Source: Pelargonium nanum
Lineage: Eukaryota; Streptophyta; Magnoliopsida; Geraniales; Geraniaceae
NCBI GenBank assembly: GCA_036897485.1
Contig: JAYMTF010000892.1
Span: 1 to 28,645, forward strand
Direction: 5' to 3'
DNA: 28,645 nt
How positions within the stretch are numbered: the stretch's first letter is position 1; every line of letters begins with the position of its first letter. A model generated the notes under the pieces. It saw nothing but the letters and a program-made list of their open reading frames with translations, had not been told where the DNA came from and searched no databases. Below are positions 8,966 through 22,552 of the stretch, in pieces. The position numbers were made by a program, and so were the translations under genes.

Positions 8966-10538
8966 GTAATCTGACCTTTTTCTTCTTTCCACCCAATGGC
9001 TCTTCTCTTCCTGATTTTCTTGGATATGTTTTACTAATTATATTTGTGGTTTATAATTAAAAAAAATCTAAAGAAATTGTAAATAATGAAAATGAAAATA
9101 TCGAATTGTTTTTTGATCCGCTTGTAGATAAGGTTTTTTTTTTTTAATGACCTCAAGAGGTTTGACCCCATTTTCACATAAATATCGAAGTGGTTGATAG
9201 ATTCTTATTTGTCAAAGTTGAGGCTGGGGTTGCTTTGCTGTGTTACGGTCATGCTCAGACATTGATTGCTCATAGTACTTGATTCCCCATTTTCATTCTT
9301 ATTTGTCAAACTCAAATGAAAGATGATACGGCTAGACGTTACAATTTAGGTTATGAACCATATAAATTCATATTGAAAAGGAGTAATTCAAGTGCGATTT
9401 AAAAGAGATAAATTTTGGGTTTATAATGAAAATTAACAGATTGGTCCAATTTGAACTGTACTTTTGTATGATAAGTTTAATTTGAAAGTTGATCGGATCA
9501 TGTTGATTTTAAATCGGATTGAATTTCGAATGTTTAAGAGTTCGGATTCTAATTTTCAACCCTAGCTAAGAAATGATCTTTGGTACATGTCTAATGTCTT
9601 TTGTATGTACATTGCTCGCAAAGAATCATTGATGTACGCCCAAATAATGATACGAGGAATTTCATAAAGTTTATCAGCACAAAAACATTCATTAATTTGG
9701 TTCTACAAAATATTAGTACAAAAACTATAGATAATACATCAGCTACAAACAATTATCGATATATTTTCAAACATTTATCGGCACATGTTACTGATGTATG
9801 AAAAAAACAAAGACAACTAAATTTTGTTTGTATTGTTCTTTGTAGGAAGCTTCCAATGACTTCCATGTTTTTTCTACTTAGGAATAATGGTGAAAAAAGA
9901 GGAGAGATTTGTATTCCAATACTAAATCTAGACACTTTCCAAGTTTCTTTTTATGGGAAAATGGATGGGATCATATCTGAAAATGAGCTTCAGCCTGTCA
10001 GGTTTGAAATGAATGTTAATTTACCCAATCACTCTGAGATTTGGTTAAAAAGATAATATTCCTGTCAATCTTGTGTTACTTTTGGGTTAATCTTGAGATT
10101 TGTTAGTAGTTGATAGTCGAATCTTGATGTTTAGGGGTTCAAAGTTTGTATGATAATTGGTTTAAACAAATAGATTTAAACACTTGGTTTTGACTGGATT
10201 TTGTTCTCTTCTTCTGGGTTCCTCCCACTTGCCTCCTCTCCCTTGCATAATTTTGAGGATATTCCTTATTTTCTATCTATGTTTAAAACATGCTTCAAAA
10301 AATATATAGAAACCATAGCCAACATTGCATAATAGGGGAGGGAATACAAATGAAGATATACTCCACACAAAAATTCCCAATCTTGCAAAAAGTTAACTCC
10401 TCTTGACATGACAAAATAATAATAATAATGAAATTCATGCGAAAATAATATATCTAACTTTTTAAAATGAAAAAGACACTTGATTTGGAACAAAAATGCA
10501 AGAGGGCACTTACTTAGCAACGAAAATGCATGAGAAAC
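8966..10538. other. Gene-poor AT-rich stretch
   Basis: Only short ORFs without recognisable protein features occur (for example near 9601-9801 and 9856-10056), and codon content looks random. No RNA gene was recognised. Some parts (9400-9560) resemble decayed transposon sequence but show no clear termini. Confidence 0.5.
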
Positions 10539-10566
10539 AGACACTCGTTTTTGAGACGGTGGGAGT
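10539..10566. mobile_element. Probable degenerate Stowaway-type MITE terminus
   Basis: The segment gacactcgtttttgagacgg followed by tgggagt closely resembles the right terminus of the MITE at 20526-20758 (gacacttatttttgaacgg plus agggagta). The matching left terminus was not found with certainty, so this is a solo end or a badly decayed copy just downstream of the PPR gene. Confidence 0.4.
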
Positions 10567-10654
10567 GATTCATTATGTTAATTGTTTCCTATGACATATA
10601 TTTTTCATGGAAACATAATAGAGAAAAGAAATCAAGTTACAAGTTGTGCAAACC

Positions 10655-12502
10655 TTAGCACACTGAAAATAGCTCTTCAGGAGGATCATAAACATTCCGT
10701 TCAGGATAGATTTCCTCGTACTCTTGCTTGACTTTGTTTCTCAAATGAGGATACGGCAGTAGTCCCTTTAACAATACTTTAAATGGCAACTCCTCTGGTG
10801 GATCCGGAGAGTCCTTCATGTCTTCGTAAATGTTCATTGCATCCTCTGGAGATCCTTGAGCCAAGAAGCCCTTAATCAGCTCCGCGTATGTTTGAGAATC
10901 AGGCAATAGAGCCTCCCTTTTCATGTCTTGCCACAACACCATTGCATCGTCCATCTTTTTACACCTTGCCAATGCAACAATCAAGTCCTTGTACATATAG
11001 ACATCAGGCTTATACCAGTCTTCCTTTTGAATATGCCTAAATATCTGAAAATTCAAAGTTGCTTCTCAGCCAAAATATTTAATCACAACACTCTAAACAA
11101 ATTAGCTGATCAAGAAATGAAATAAAAACAGATGTGGTTCGCAACTATGATAAAAGGAAAGGAACAATTGATTAACATTGTAAAAAAAAGAAACACAAAA
11201 AGAGACTGCCCAATCAAAAAAATTGTAGTTATATACGAATAAACCTGAAAAGTAAAATACAATTACTCAATTTGGGTATTGTAACACAGCCATACTGTAT
11301 GTTTTTACTCAATTCAAGCAAATGTCAATACTAAGCCAACATTCCTATCCACAACAACACAAACACAAACAACACAACACAATCCAATCCAATTTTTTCA
11401 TACACTAAATTTGAATTCTTTTCAACAAGACAACATCACCAAGCAATCCAAACTTCATAAGAATTAGGATTCTATCTACTTTGACAAGAAAGCCAATATC
11501 CTGCAATAATTACCCACATCTTAGCAAGTCAGAGCTATCTGACAGCTAAAAAATTCTTTCAGGCATTTTAACAAACACATTGTAAGCATATTCCAGAAGG
11601 GACCACCATTAACCCACATGGGAAAATTCTTGCAAGTCAATGAGAAGAAACAGAACAGCAAAAAGATACGATAACAGGAAAGTAACAATGCAAATCAAAC
11701 CATGGACATATAAAAGACTGCCCAATCAAAAAAATTGCAGTACTCAATTTGGGTATAGGAACATAGCCTATAGCCACATTGTTTGTTTTTTCCACATTTC
11801 AAACACATGACAACAGTAAGATAACATTCCTATCCACAGGAACAGATCACAATCCAATTTGTTCATACACTTTAAATCAGAATTCTTTTCAACAGGACAA
11901 CACCATCACCAATCTGAATTAGGGTTCAATCTACTTTGACAAGAAAGACAATATCCAGCAATAATTACCCACATCTAAGCAAGTCAGAGCTATCTGACAG
12001 CCAAAAAGTTCTTTCAGGCATTTTAACAAACACATTATAAGCATCTCCAAAAGGGACCACCATTAACCCACATGGGAAAATTCTAGCAAATCAATGAGAA
12101 GAAACAGAACAGCAAATTAGAGAAAAACAAAACCTTGAAAGCCAAATGGAACTCCTCCTGGCGCTGGAGCTCAGAGAGAACAGCAATCAAATCCATCTTC
12201 AAGAGCCTCGACACATGGGTTTTGAAGAATTTCCCAAATTTCTCCTCATCATTCTTAAACCTCTTCAACCCTAGAACCACAAAAACCGCCTCTTTGCCTA
12301 TGAGCTTCTTCCCTCTCCAAAGGGGACCTCTAGGTCTTCCATCCTGGATAAGCCTGAACCCAGAAATGGGCTTGTACAAAGCCGACTCAACAACTCGTAA
12401 ACCCGATTCCGCAAACAATGCAGACTCTGTAACGGGAAGGCCTCGAGCGAGTAGCGAAGTGAAAAATCGGATTTTTGACCTAGAAAACGCGCGAGTCGCC
12501 AT
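10655..12502 (-). CDS. Short organellar PPR protein, THA8-like
   Basis: Two exons, 12502-12134 and 11044-10655, give 252 aa. The N-terminus (MATRAFSRSKIRFFTSLLAR) is Arg/Ser-rich and lacks acidic residues, as in an organelle transit peptide. The core GPLWRGKKLIGKEA followed by LGLKRFK and VSRLLKMDLIAVLSELQRQ matches my memory of the short THA8/THA8-like PPR family. About four degenerate PPR helices follow, for example DVYMYKDLIVALARCKKMDD and DSQTYAELIKGFLAQGSPED. The protein ends with YEEIYPERNVYDPPEELF. Family members bind RNA in chloroplasts or mitochondria, THA8 itself being involved in group II intron splicing; the target here is unknown. Start: ATG at 12502 after a TATATAA at 12583-12590; an in-frame ATG at 12565 would add 21 residues and weaken the transit peptide. 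The intron (1089 nt) holds a tandem duplication. Confidence 0.88.
11149..12117. repeat. Imperfect ~0.45-0.52 kb tandem duplication inside the PPR intron
   Basis: Two diverged direct copies lie head to tail: about 11149-11661 and 11670-12117. Shared blocks include gactgcccaatcaaaaaaat, then acattcctatccac, then ctactttgacaagaaag, then agtcagagctatctgacagc and gggaccaccattaacccaca. The offset falls from about 521 at the left end to 454 at the right end, so indels have accumulated and copy 2 is shorter. The right copy ends only about 16 bases from the splice donor of exon 1. No coding content was seen in either copy. Confidence 0.9.
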
Positions 12503-12582
12503 TGCAACTCTCTGCTGCTCGGAGTTGATCGAAAGACTTGTGTTCAGCAGAAAATGAATCCCCAAATTTGAAAGTACTGTAG

Positions 12583-12590
12583 TTTATATA
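12583..12590 (-). promoter_or_regulatory. TATA box of the PPR gene
   Basis: On the minus strand this reads TATATAAA, 81 bases upstream of the chosen start codon. Confidence 0.55.
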
Positions 12591-12953
12591 CGAATTTTCC
12601 TCAACGGCCTGTCGTATCTTCCATTTGGCACGCTACGGTCTGTCGTTTCACATGTTATAACTGGATCGGGACTCTAGAATACGCACACACAATTAATGAG
12701 TAACACGCGCACATAAGTGTATAATTGTAAATTAATTTTAATGACATGACAAATGTGTAGATTCCATAATGCAGAATATGTTGGGCCATATTCGTGTTAA
12801 TTGTGTCGTGTCAACACGATCCATTTAGTTACTATATTAAACGTAACGTATTCGTATTTTGTAAGCTGTGTTGGGTCGATAAGAAGCATCGAACATTAAC
12901 AACCTCAGTTTTACAAAGAAAAGTTCTCCATTATTTGAATACAGATGTGAAAA
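12591..12953. other. Intergenic between PPR gene promoter and subtilase pseudogene
   Basis: No gene was seen. Sequence near 12781-12880 is rich in short inverted motifs (gtgtcgtgtcaacacgat), as in dispersed plant repeats, without definable ends. Confidence 0.4.
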
Positions 12954-14203
<1,250 letters not shown>

Positions 14204-14906
14204 GAATTAATTTCATAGATGGCTTCCCCAAATCTCTTTAACAAATATGAACAATATGTCATATAACTTACTTACCTGTAATCAACAAAATGACGAGCAG
14301 CATTAAAGTGTAACCAAAAAATAAAAAACATTGAAGATATTGAGAGCTATAGCTAATATCTTAAATTATTTCTGTCCTAAAACAAGATCAACCTGCAGTG
14401 TGGTAGAACAAAAATCCTACTGTTATAAGGTTTTGAAATATCATCTGAATTTGATGGGTACACGCTTTTCTTGATCTGATAAAATCTTATCAAGATGACT
14501 CAAGACAAGAAACTTAGTCTTCCATTGGAGTTGATCAGACACAGGAAACGACTAATTGCCCCGCCTTGCACCAGTTCATATGATTACGAGTGTATACATA
14601 TATGGAATTTGTATGATAATCGTTAAACTATAATAAACACATATCTCATAATTATTGAAGTTTTGAAGTTAAATGATGGAGCTAAGATGGCAAGAGTGGA
14701 TGTTTGAGCTTGATCATAATGGTAAATCAATCTCAGTACGTTTTTCAGGGAAATCAAGATGAATATTACAGTTTTCTCTTGATGAGTTCTTTATTATAAT
14801 AAGATCGACCATTTATCATTGATAACATGAAATTTACATTATATCTTCAATGGCTTAAGAAGAAAAGTTTATTTTGACGAGCTGATATGGACCAGTAATG
14901 ACAATG
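14204..14906. other. Spacer between tandem subtilase copies
   Basis: AT-rich; it contains the 3'UTR of the intact subtilase at its right end. I could not recognise exons 1-3 of the decayed copy here, so its 5' part seems deleted rather than merely broken. Confidence 0.55.
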
Positions 14907-17966
<3,060 letters not shown>

Positions 17967-18004
17967 GGTTGGTGCATAGCTCAAGATGAAGAAAGGAGTT
18001 GAAC

Positions 18005-18011
18005 ATTTATA
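18005..18011 (-). promoter_or_regulatory. Likely TATA box of the subtilase gene
   Basis: The minus strand reads TATAAAT within cttgtataaatgttc, about 40 bases before the start codon. This implies a very short 5'UTR. Confidence 0.5.
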
Positions 18012-18453
18012 CAAGGATTCACAAGACAATAAGCAATCAATCATTAAGTACCCATATTTTGTTTCCTATCAAAAGGCTCATCAATGTGATTGAATTTGAT
18101 ATTTGCCAACTGTTAAAATCAAATCCATAAATTTTTTTCCTTGCATGCTTCACAGATACAGATGGATATGATATGAATCCTCTTAAAGTTGGAAAAGTTG
18201 CAATTAAGAGTTTCATACTGTGATACTCTCTACATAATACAACAAGTGTTTGATTTGAGATCAGAATTGGATAGAAATGGAGATTTTATACCACTCTGAT
18301 TTGGGGTTTCCAATTTGATTGCTATGCAAACAAATGCAAAACATAATTTGTAAAATGTTACTGAAAGAAGTAAAAAATGGTATTTTGATTGATTTAGAAA
18401 TCCCAAAACAGAGTCAGATTCAGACTCATGAAGCATCATGTAACTGGTTCATC
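18012..18453. other. Intergenic, no gene seen
   Basis: AT-rich sequence upstream of the subtilase gene; part may be 3'UTR of the small gene-like unit at 18454-18962. The only ORFs are short and unconvincing. Confidence 0.45.
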
Positions 18454-18962
18454 TTACTTAGCCTCCTGAAAATATTAGAGTCAACTGTTACCTAAATTTA
18501 AATTTCATCCCAAGAATGACCCAATATTTATTATATACCAAAATTATCTCTCAATTAGTTCTCAAATTAATTTTATGCCAAAATGGTCTGTAAATCATTT
18601 AAAAACGGTACAAAATGGTCTCCGACATTAAGTAGAGATGATAAAAATTGTTTTTTTTTTAGGGATAGATGATTAAAATTGTTGATGTGATATGAAAATT
18701 AAATGTGCAATCAATCAGTGTTAGAAAAAGAAAAAGAAAATCTCACCTCATCTATTTCTGTCGTTGGCTCTTCATCAAACTGTTGCGCTTTATATCGGTC
18801 ATCAAATTCAAGAGAAGAAACGGCGTCGTATTGGAGTTCATCACCAAAGCTCTGTCCTTTAGCGAGTGAAATTCAAACGCTGCGTTTGGCATTTGTGATG
18901 TCGCTGAGTTTTGTTCTGTTAGGCAAGAGAGTTAGTTGAGAGTCTATTAGGTTGTTAGCCAT
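18454..18962 (-). pseudogene. Small two-exon gene-like unit with an in-frame TGA; family unknown
   Basis: An ATG at 18962 in good context (tgacATGGCT) opens a frame reading MANNLIDSQLTLLPNRTKLS, then DITNAKRSV, then a TGA at 18875-18873. The same frame continues for 42 open codons, including SFGDELQYDAVSSLEFDDRY and an acidic end, EEPTTEIDE. A donor (GAG|GTGAGA, exon end 18747) and acceptor (TTTTCAG|GAG, exon start 18465) then join it to EAK and TAA at 18456-18454. A CGA-to-TGA change (Arg to stop) would explain the break. With the stop read through, the product would be about 74 aa. I do not recognise the family and see no domain. Doubt remains: the unit is short, and it contains an ACGACGCCGT motif (18820-18829) of the kind also seen at promoters in this window, so it could be non-coding. 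Confidence 0.35.
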
Positions 18963-19700
18963 GTCAGTTATTGGTTTTTGTTCTGTTTTCTGAAAATTGT
19001 ATAAACTAGAAGGCCATTGCATGATATTAGAAGAGGTTTATTACAGGGCATAGTAGAAATTTGAATTCGGACCAGAGATTTTCGAGTAGAGATTTTCGAG
19101 TTCGGTTTCAAGATGTCTAACCCAAACCCAACTCAAAAGACGAGCAGGTTGCAAATTTTGGATCAGTTGATGTGTAGAATGAGCGAGTACCTGTGAGTTG
19201 CCCAACCCGATCCGACCCTAGAAGTGATTGAGTCCAAACCCGAACCCGAAAAAAATACGGATAACGTTCAGAGTGCCCACACATTCAGATACAAGTTACC
19301 AGGTCTGGGAATGGGTCAATAGCAAAACCATTAACTGAACTACTGAAGAAAAAAAGCTTCTTATGAAGTGAGAAAAGACTCAAAATAGCTTTGACCAGCA
19401 CAAGTTACCTGACTACTCCTCCAGGTTCAACCAAACATAAGGTATTAAAAAAACATGTTTTTTTTCTAGTCACCCAATCACCAATCCACATCAATGCTGC
19501 AAATTTTATGCATACCTAAACCAAGAAGATATTAAATCAAACTAATAATCCAACAAAATGCTAGTCAAGTAAATAATCATACAAGCATGTTTCTCTATTT
19601 AGTATTTGCCACTGAAGTCATTAGTCCACCAAATCATAATATACATTTTTTTTTCTTCTAATAACTACATTCGTATTGGCAACAGTCACAGTTCCAAGTA
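18963..19700. other. Intergenic, repeat-like, no gene seen
   Basis: The stretch 19060-19260 is rich in short repeated phrases (gattttcgag twice; cccaacccgatccgaccc) as in dispersed plant repeats. The right end merges with the 3'UTR of Elongin C. No coding evidence. Confidence 0.4.
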
Positions 19701-19834
19701 AAACAGTCTCATACATAAGAAATCCAGATAATACATCTGCTGATGGTGCAGCAATAAATTTCATATTATGCCACCAATATTGAAGATGCCCCGAAATTTG
19801 AAACCTTCTCTAACAGTGTCATCTTCAAGAGCCC

Positions 19835-19946
19835 CTATAAAAATCATTGAGGGATACAAACACAAACATAAACAGAGACAACATCAGCCCAATTGCAAAA
19901 GTCAGCAGTGAAGTTGCTACAATGAATATCGAAGCAGAAGACTTAC
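19835..19946 (-). other. Probable 3'UTR intron of Elongin C
   Basis: Fourteen bases after the stop codon region the minus strand reads AAATG|GTAAGTC (donor, intron from 19946). After 112 bases a pyrimidine-rich tract ends TTTTTATAG|GGG (acceptor, exon from 19834). The donor consensus is excellent. The junction lies well within 50 nt of the stop, so it should not trigger nonsense-mediated decay. Confidence 0.6.
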
Positions 19947-19960
19947 CATTTATAACAACT

Positions 19961-21815
19961 TCAAGTATGGAGATAGTTAGCAGCCATCATCAGCTCAAGG
20001 GTTAGTTCAGGTTCAATGTGGAACTCGGTCTCCTTCCCACTGGTAACAAAGCAACACTCCGCGTCAAAAACAGAGGAGTTGAATCTTAGAAGTTACTTAG
20101 TTTTAATGATCTATCTATATTGTAATAACTCTTGGTCAATTTGTACAACTATTGCTGGCAAATTGTGCTACCATTTTATAGAAAGCAAAAGCAAAAACAA
20201 GATATCTTGATAGATGATACCAATCCAACAATTGTAAAATCACAACCTCAACCATTTCAGTTCAACAAACTATATTTAGATTTCAATGAGTGCTTGACAA
20301 GCAGACGATATGACATATGAGGACAAAGAAAGAAAAATGCCACTAAACATGCTTTTAAACTCCAAAATGACTTTTTTCCATGCTAGAATCAGGCAAGCCA
20401 CATACAATGCTATATGGAATTCAATTTAGAATTCAACCTATCCAAACAGTAATTTGACACCTGATAACCCCTTTCACAAGATCAAAATAATAAACTAATG
20501 CTCCTCTTTTAACCACACATTAATAGCTCCCTCCGTCATAAATGAGTATTGTGTTTCAATTATATGTTTGCCCCAAAATGAGTGCTTCTTTTCATTTTTA
20601 GAAGTTAGATATGCATGAATTAACAATATCCCTATAGTAAGAAGTTAGTTAGCAACCCTTAAGTTATGGGGATACAAGAGGACATGTACAACACTTACTA
20701 ATTTCCTCATAATTTTTCTAAAAATGAAAACAAGACACTTATTTTTGAACGGAGGGAGTACCATGTTTCAACCCAATACCTACAAAATTAATAATTTGTA
20801 GAATAATGTACAAGCTTCTACTTCCAACACATGTCCATGGGGATACAAAAGAAAATGTACAACACTAACTAGTTTACTCATAATTTTTCTCAAAATGGAA
20901 ACCAAGACACTTATTTTGAGACAAAGGGAGTACCATGTTTCTATCTAATACCCACAAAGTTAATCATTTATATAATAATGCACAAGCTTCTACTTCTACT
21001 TCTACTACCGAATATTGTTGAGGAGAGAAATGAAAAGTAAGTTGCAGTCACAAGTGAGCATTTTCTACCTTCTCTAGTGTAATACATTCCATGCACGCAC
21101 ACACATAAACAAAAAAAACAAAACTCTTTTCTTTCTGTGAAGCTACCTATAACATCATTATGGTTAAGAGTTGCAGTTCAGTAGTCCAATACAACAAATT
21201 ATGCTTCATGGTTGGAAAGATTAAACTTTTAGAGTTCCCAAATCCTCAAATTCTAATGATCTTTATACTTTTTCAAAGTCCACCATTATTCCCATACACG
21301 CAGAACTAAATGTTTGATTCGCAAGAACTTGAGAAAAAGAAAGAAACTAAAATACTCACAGACAAAGCATTGCTGATCCAGATAATATAGAAATTCATAA
21401 AATAAAACTAAAAATCAACCAACTTGGAAAAGGGAGAGGAAAAATTCAGGACCTGGCGAATTGAAGAGACCAGTAAAAATACTGACAGATCTTCTCGAGA
21501 ATAGTGGTGCTAATCTCCGGGAACGTCACCTCTCGATGCTGCGTCTCAGCGAAACTACCTGCCAGAAAACACTATCGTCAATCACATGATCGCAATTTGC
21601 GAACCCGAAACCCTAGATTCGCCTCAACCCAATTCGAGAAAACAAAATTGGAGAAAAGATGAACAGATGTATCAAAATTGAAACCCTAATTTGAATCGAA
21701 AACCTGGAGAGGTGAGCATGTTGCTTATTGTCTGAGAAACCATAGCGGCTTTCTTGTCGATGACGAATTCGAAGCCCTCGGCGCTGATCAGCTTCACAGT
21801 GTCTTCTTTCTGCAT
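19961..21815 (-). CDS. ELC: Elongin C (BTB/Skp1-fold adaptor)
   Basis: Three exons, 21815-21704, 21558-21453 and 20039-19961, give 98 aa. The sequence runs MQKEDTVKLISAEGFEFVID, then AAMVSQTISNMLTSPG, EVTFPEISTTILEKICQYFY, and ends ELMMAANYLHT, the hallmark end of Elongin C. The length equals that of plant and animal orthologues, so it is complete. Elongin C has a Skp1/BTB fold; with Elongin B it forms the adaptor that links BC-box proteins to cullins and also binds Elongin A in transcription elongation; it acts in nucleus and cytosol. At the exon 2/3 joint the codon is AGT (Ser) where a charged Arg is common in relatives, as far as I recall. Intron 2 is long (1413 nt) and carries a MITE and its partial duplication. 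A TATA-like element lies about 66 bases upstream of the ATG and two G-box palindromes further up. Confidence 0.95.
20526..20758. mobile_element. Stowaway-like MITE in Elongin C intron 2
   Basis: Terminal inverted repeats CTCCCTCCGTC (left, from 20527) and ACGGAGGGAG (right, to 20758) flank an AT-rich non-coding element of about 233 bp with a TA on each side (20524-20525 and 20759-20760). Subterminal sequences (aaatgagtgcttcttt at left, agacacttatttttg at right) fit the known Stowaway/Tc1-mariner MITE layout. It has no coding capacity and would depend on a transposase elsewhere. Confidence 0.88.
20666..21007. repeat. 171-bp tandem duplication including half of the MITE
   Basis: Copy 1 is about 20666-20836 and copy 2 about 20837-21007. 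Shared blocks include atggggataca, then ctcataatttttct, then agacacttatttt, then gggagtaccatgttt, then taataatg with caagcttctacttc. The unit contains the right half of the MITE, its terminus and about 76 bases of flanking intron, so the duplication happened after MITE insertion. The terminus in copy 2 has decayed to acaaagggagta. A short (CTTCTA)n run ends copy 2. Confidence 0.88.
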
Positions 21816-21916
21816 CTTCGTTCTTGTTGTCCTCCGATCAGCTTCCGTCCAGTTTCGAGTCGAATTGTTCGTTGTGTTGTGTATAAATAGAGTAACCGAT
21901 ATAGTTAGAGGCGCAT

Positions 21917-21983
21917 GTGTGTCACGTGACTTTCCCTCGTGATTTGCACGCTATCTCTGATGCTCAAGTGTGTCACGTGACTT
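21917..21983. promoter_or_regulatory. Two GTCACGTGAC palindromes, 51 bp apart, upstream of Elongin C
   Basis: The perfect 10-bp palindrome GTCACGTGAC occurs at 21921-21930 and 21972-21981, each within gtgtgtcacgtgactt. A second shared phrase, ttgcacgct, also appears twice, so this looks like a diverged ~51-bp tandem duplication. They lie 106-166 bases upstream of the Elongin C start codon. The CACGTG core is a G-box for bHLH or bZIP factors by general knowledge; function here is inference. Confidence 0.7.
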
Positions 21984-22082
21984 GCACGCTGCCCCTGATT
22001 CTTGTGTTATCTTTTTTTTCTTTCTGAAATATGCAAATCAAATGCAAAAATTAAACCAACGATTTCAGCAAATGCTAGTATG

Positions 22083-22552
22083 TGCATAAAACTCAACACA
22101 GATGGAGAAACTTTTGGGCGTGAGGATCGGTCGGGAGTGGGAGGATTCTCCGGTACTCAGATGAAGCTGTTTTAGGCGAATAAAGAGTAGGCTGGTTTGG
22201 AACTTTCGACCCTGAGTTAGTAGAAGCACTAACTATCAGCGAGGCGCTCTCTTGGATGCTATCGGTAGGGAGAGACAAGGTAGTAGTGAAATCGGATGCT
22301 AAGAATGTGGTTCTTGCTATTAAGACCGGAGGGGAGGGTTCGATCAGTGCCTTGAGTCTTGTTTCGTCTGACATTGTGTCATTATCATCTACATTTTCTT
22401 TTATCGATTTTGTCTTTGTGGGTAGAAGGTGTAATCGAGTAGCGCATAATTTAGCTAGATCATCTGTGGTGATTGATGGGGTTAGCGGTCGGGTAGGAGG
22501 TCTTTGTCCTGCTAAAAAAACGCTAGTATTTTTAATTTTATCTTTCCATTAA
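22083..22552 (+). pseudogene. RNase H-like domain remnant (retroelement-type)
   Basis: The strand reads KLNTDGE, a glycine-rich turn, and, after a frame change near 22155-22160, ELVEALTISEALSW, VVVKSDAKNVVLAI, then FSFIDFVFVGRRCNRVAHNL and ARSSV. This is the order of a plant RNase H-like (RVT_3-type) domain: Asp in NTDG, Glu in ELVEAL, Asp in KSDAK, then the R-x-N-x-x-A-H segment. One frameshift, a stop in each of the two frames used (22173-22175 and TAA near 22180) and the lack of an upstream reverse transcriptase show it is dead. It may come from a LINE-type retrotransposon or from a stand-alone RNase H-like gene. Its last third matches the remnant at the window start. Confidence 0.8.

Noticed and set aside
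9856-10056. 66-aa plus-strand ORF in the gene-poor stretch
   Set aside because: Short, no recognisable motif, and AT-driven composition; no splice partners found.
18848-18876. A 27-base intron removing the in-frame TGA in the small minus-strand unit
   Set aside because: gtttga...gacag would keep frame, but 27 bases is far below the minimum length for plant introns.
18703-18939. 78-aa plus-strand ORF
   Set aside because: It overlaps the minus-strand two-exon unit, has no domain, and lacks a convincing start context or neighbours.
22093-22374. 93-aa minus-strand ORF
   Set aside because: Antisense shadow of the RNase H-like remnant, whose plus-strand reading has clear domain motifs.
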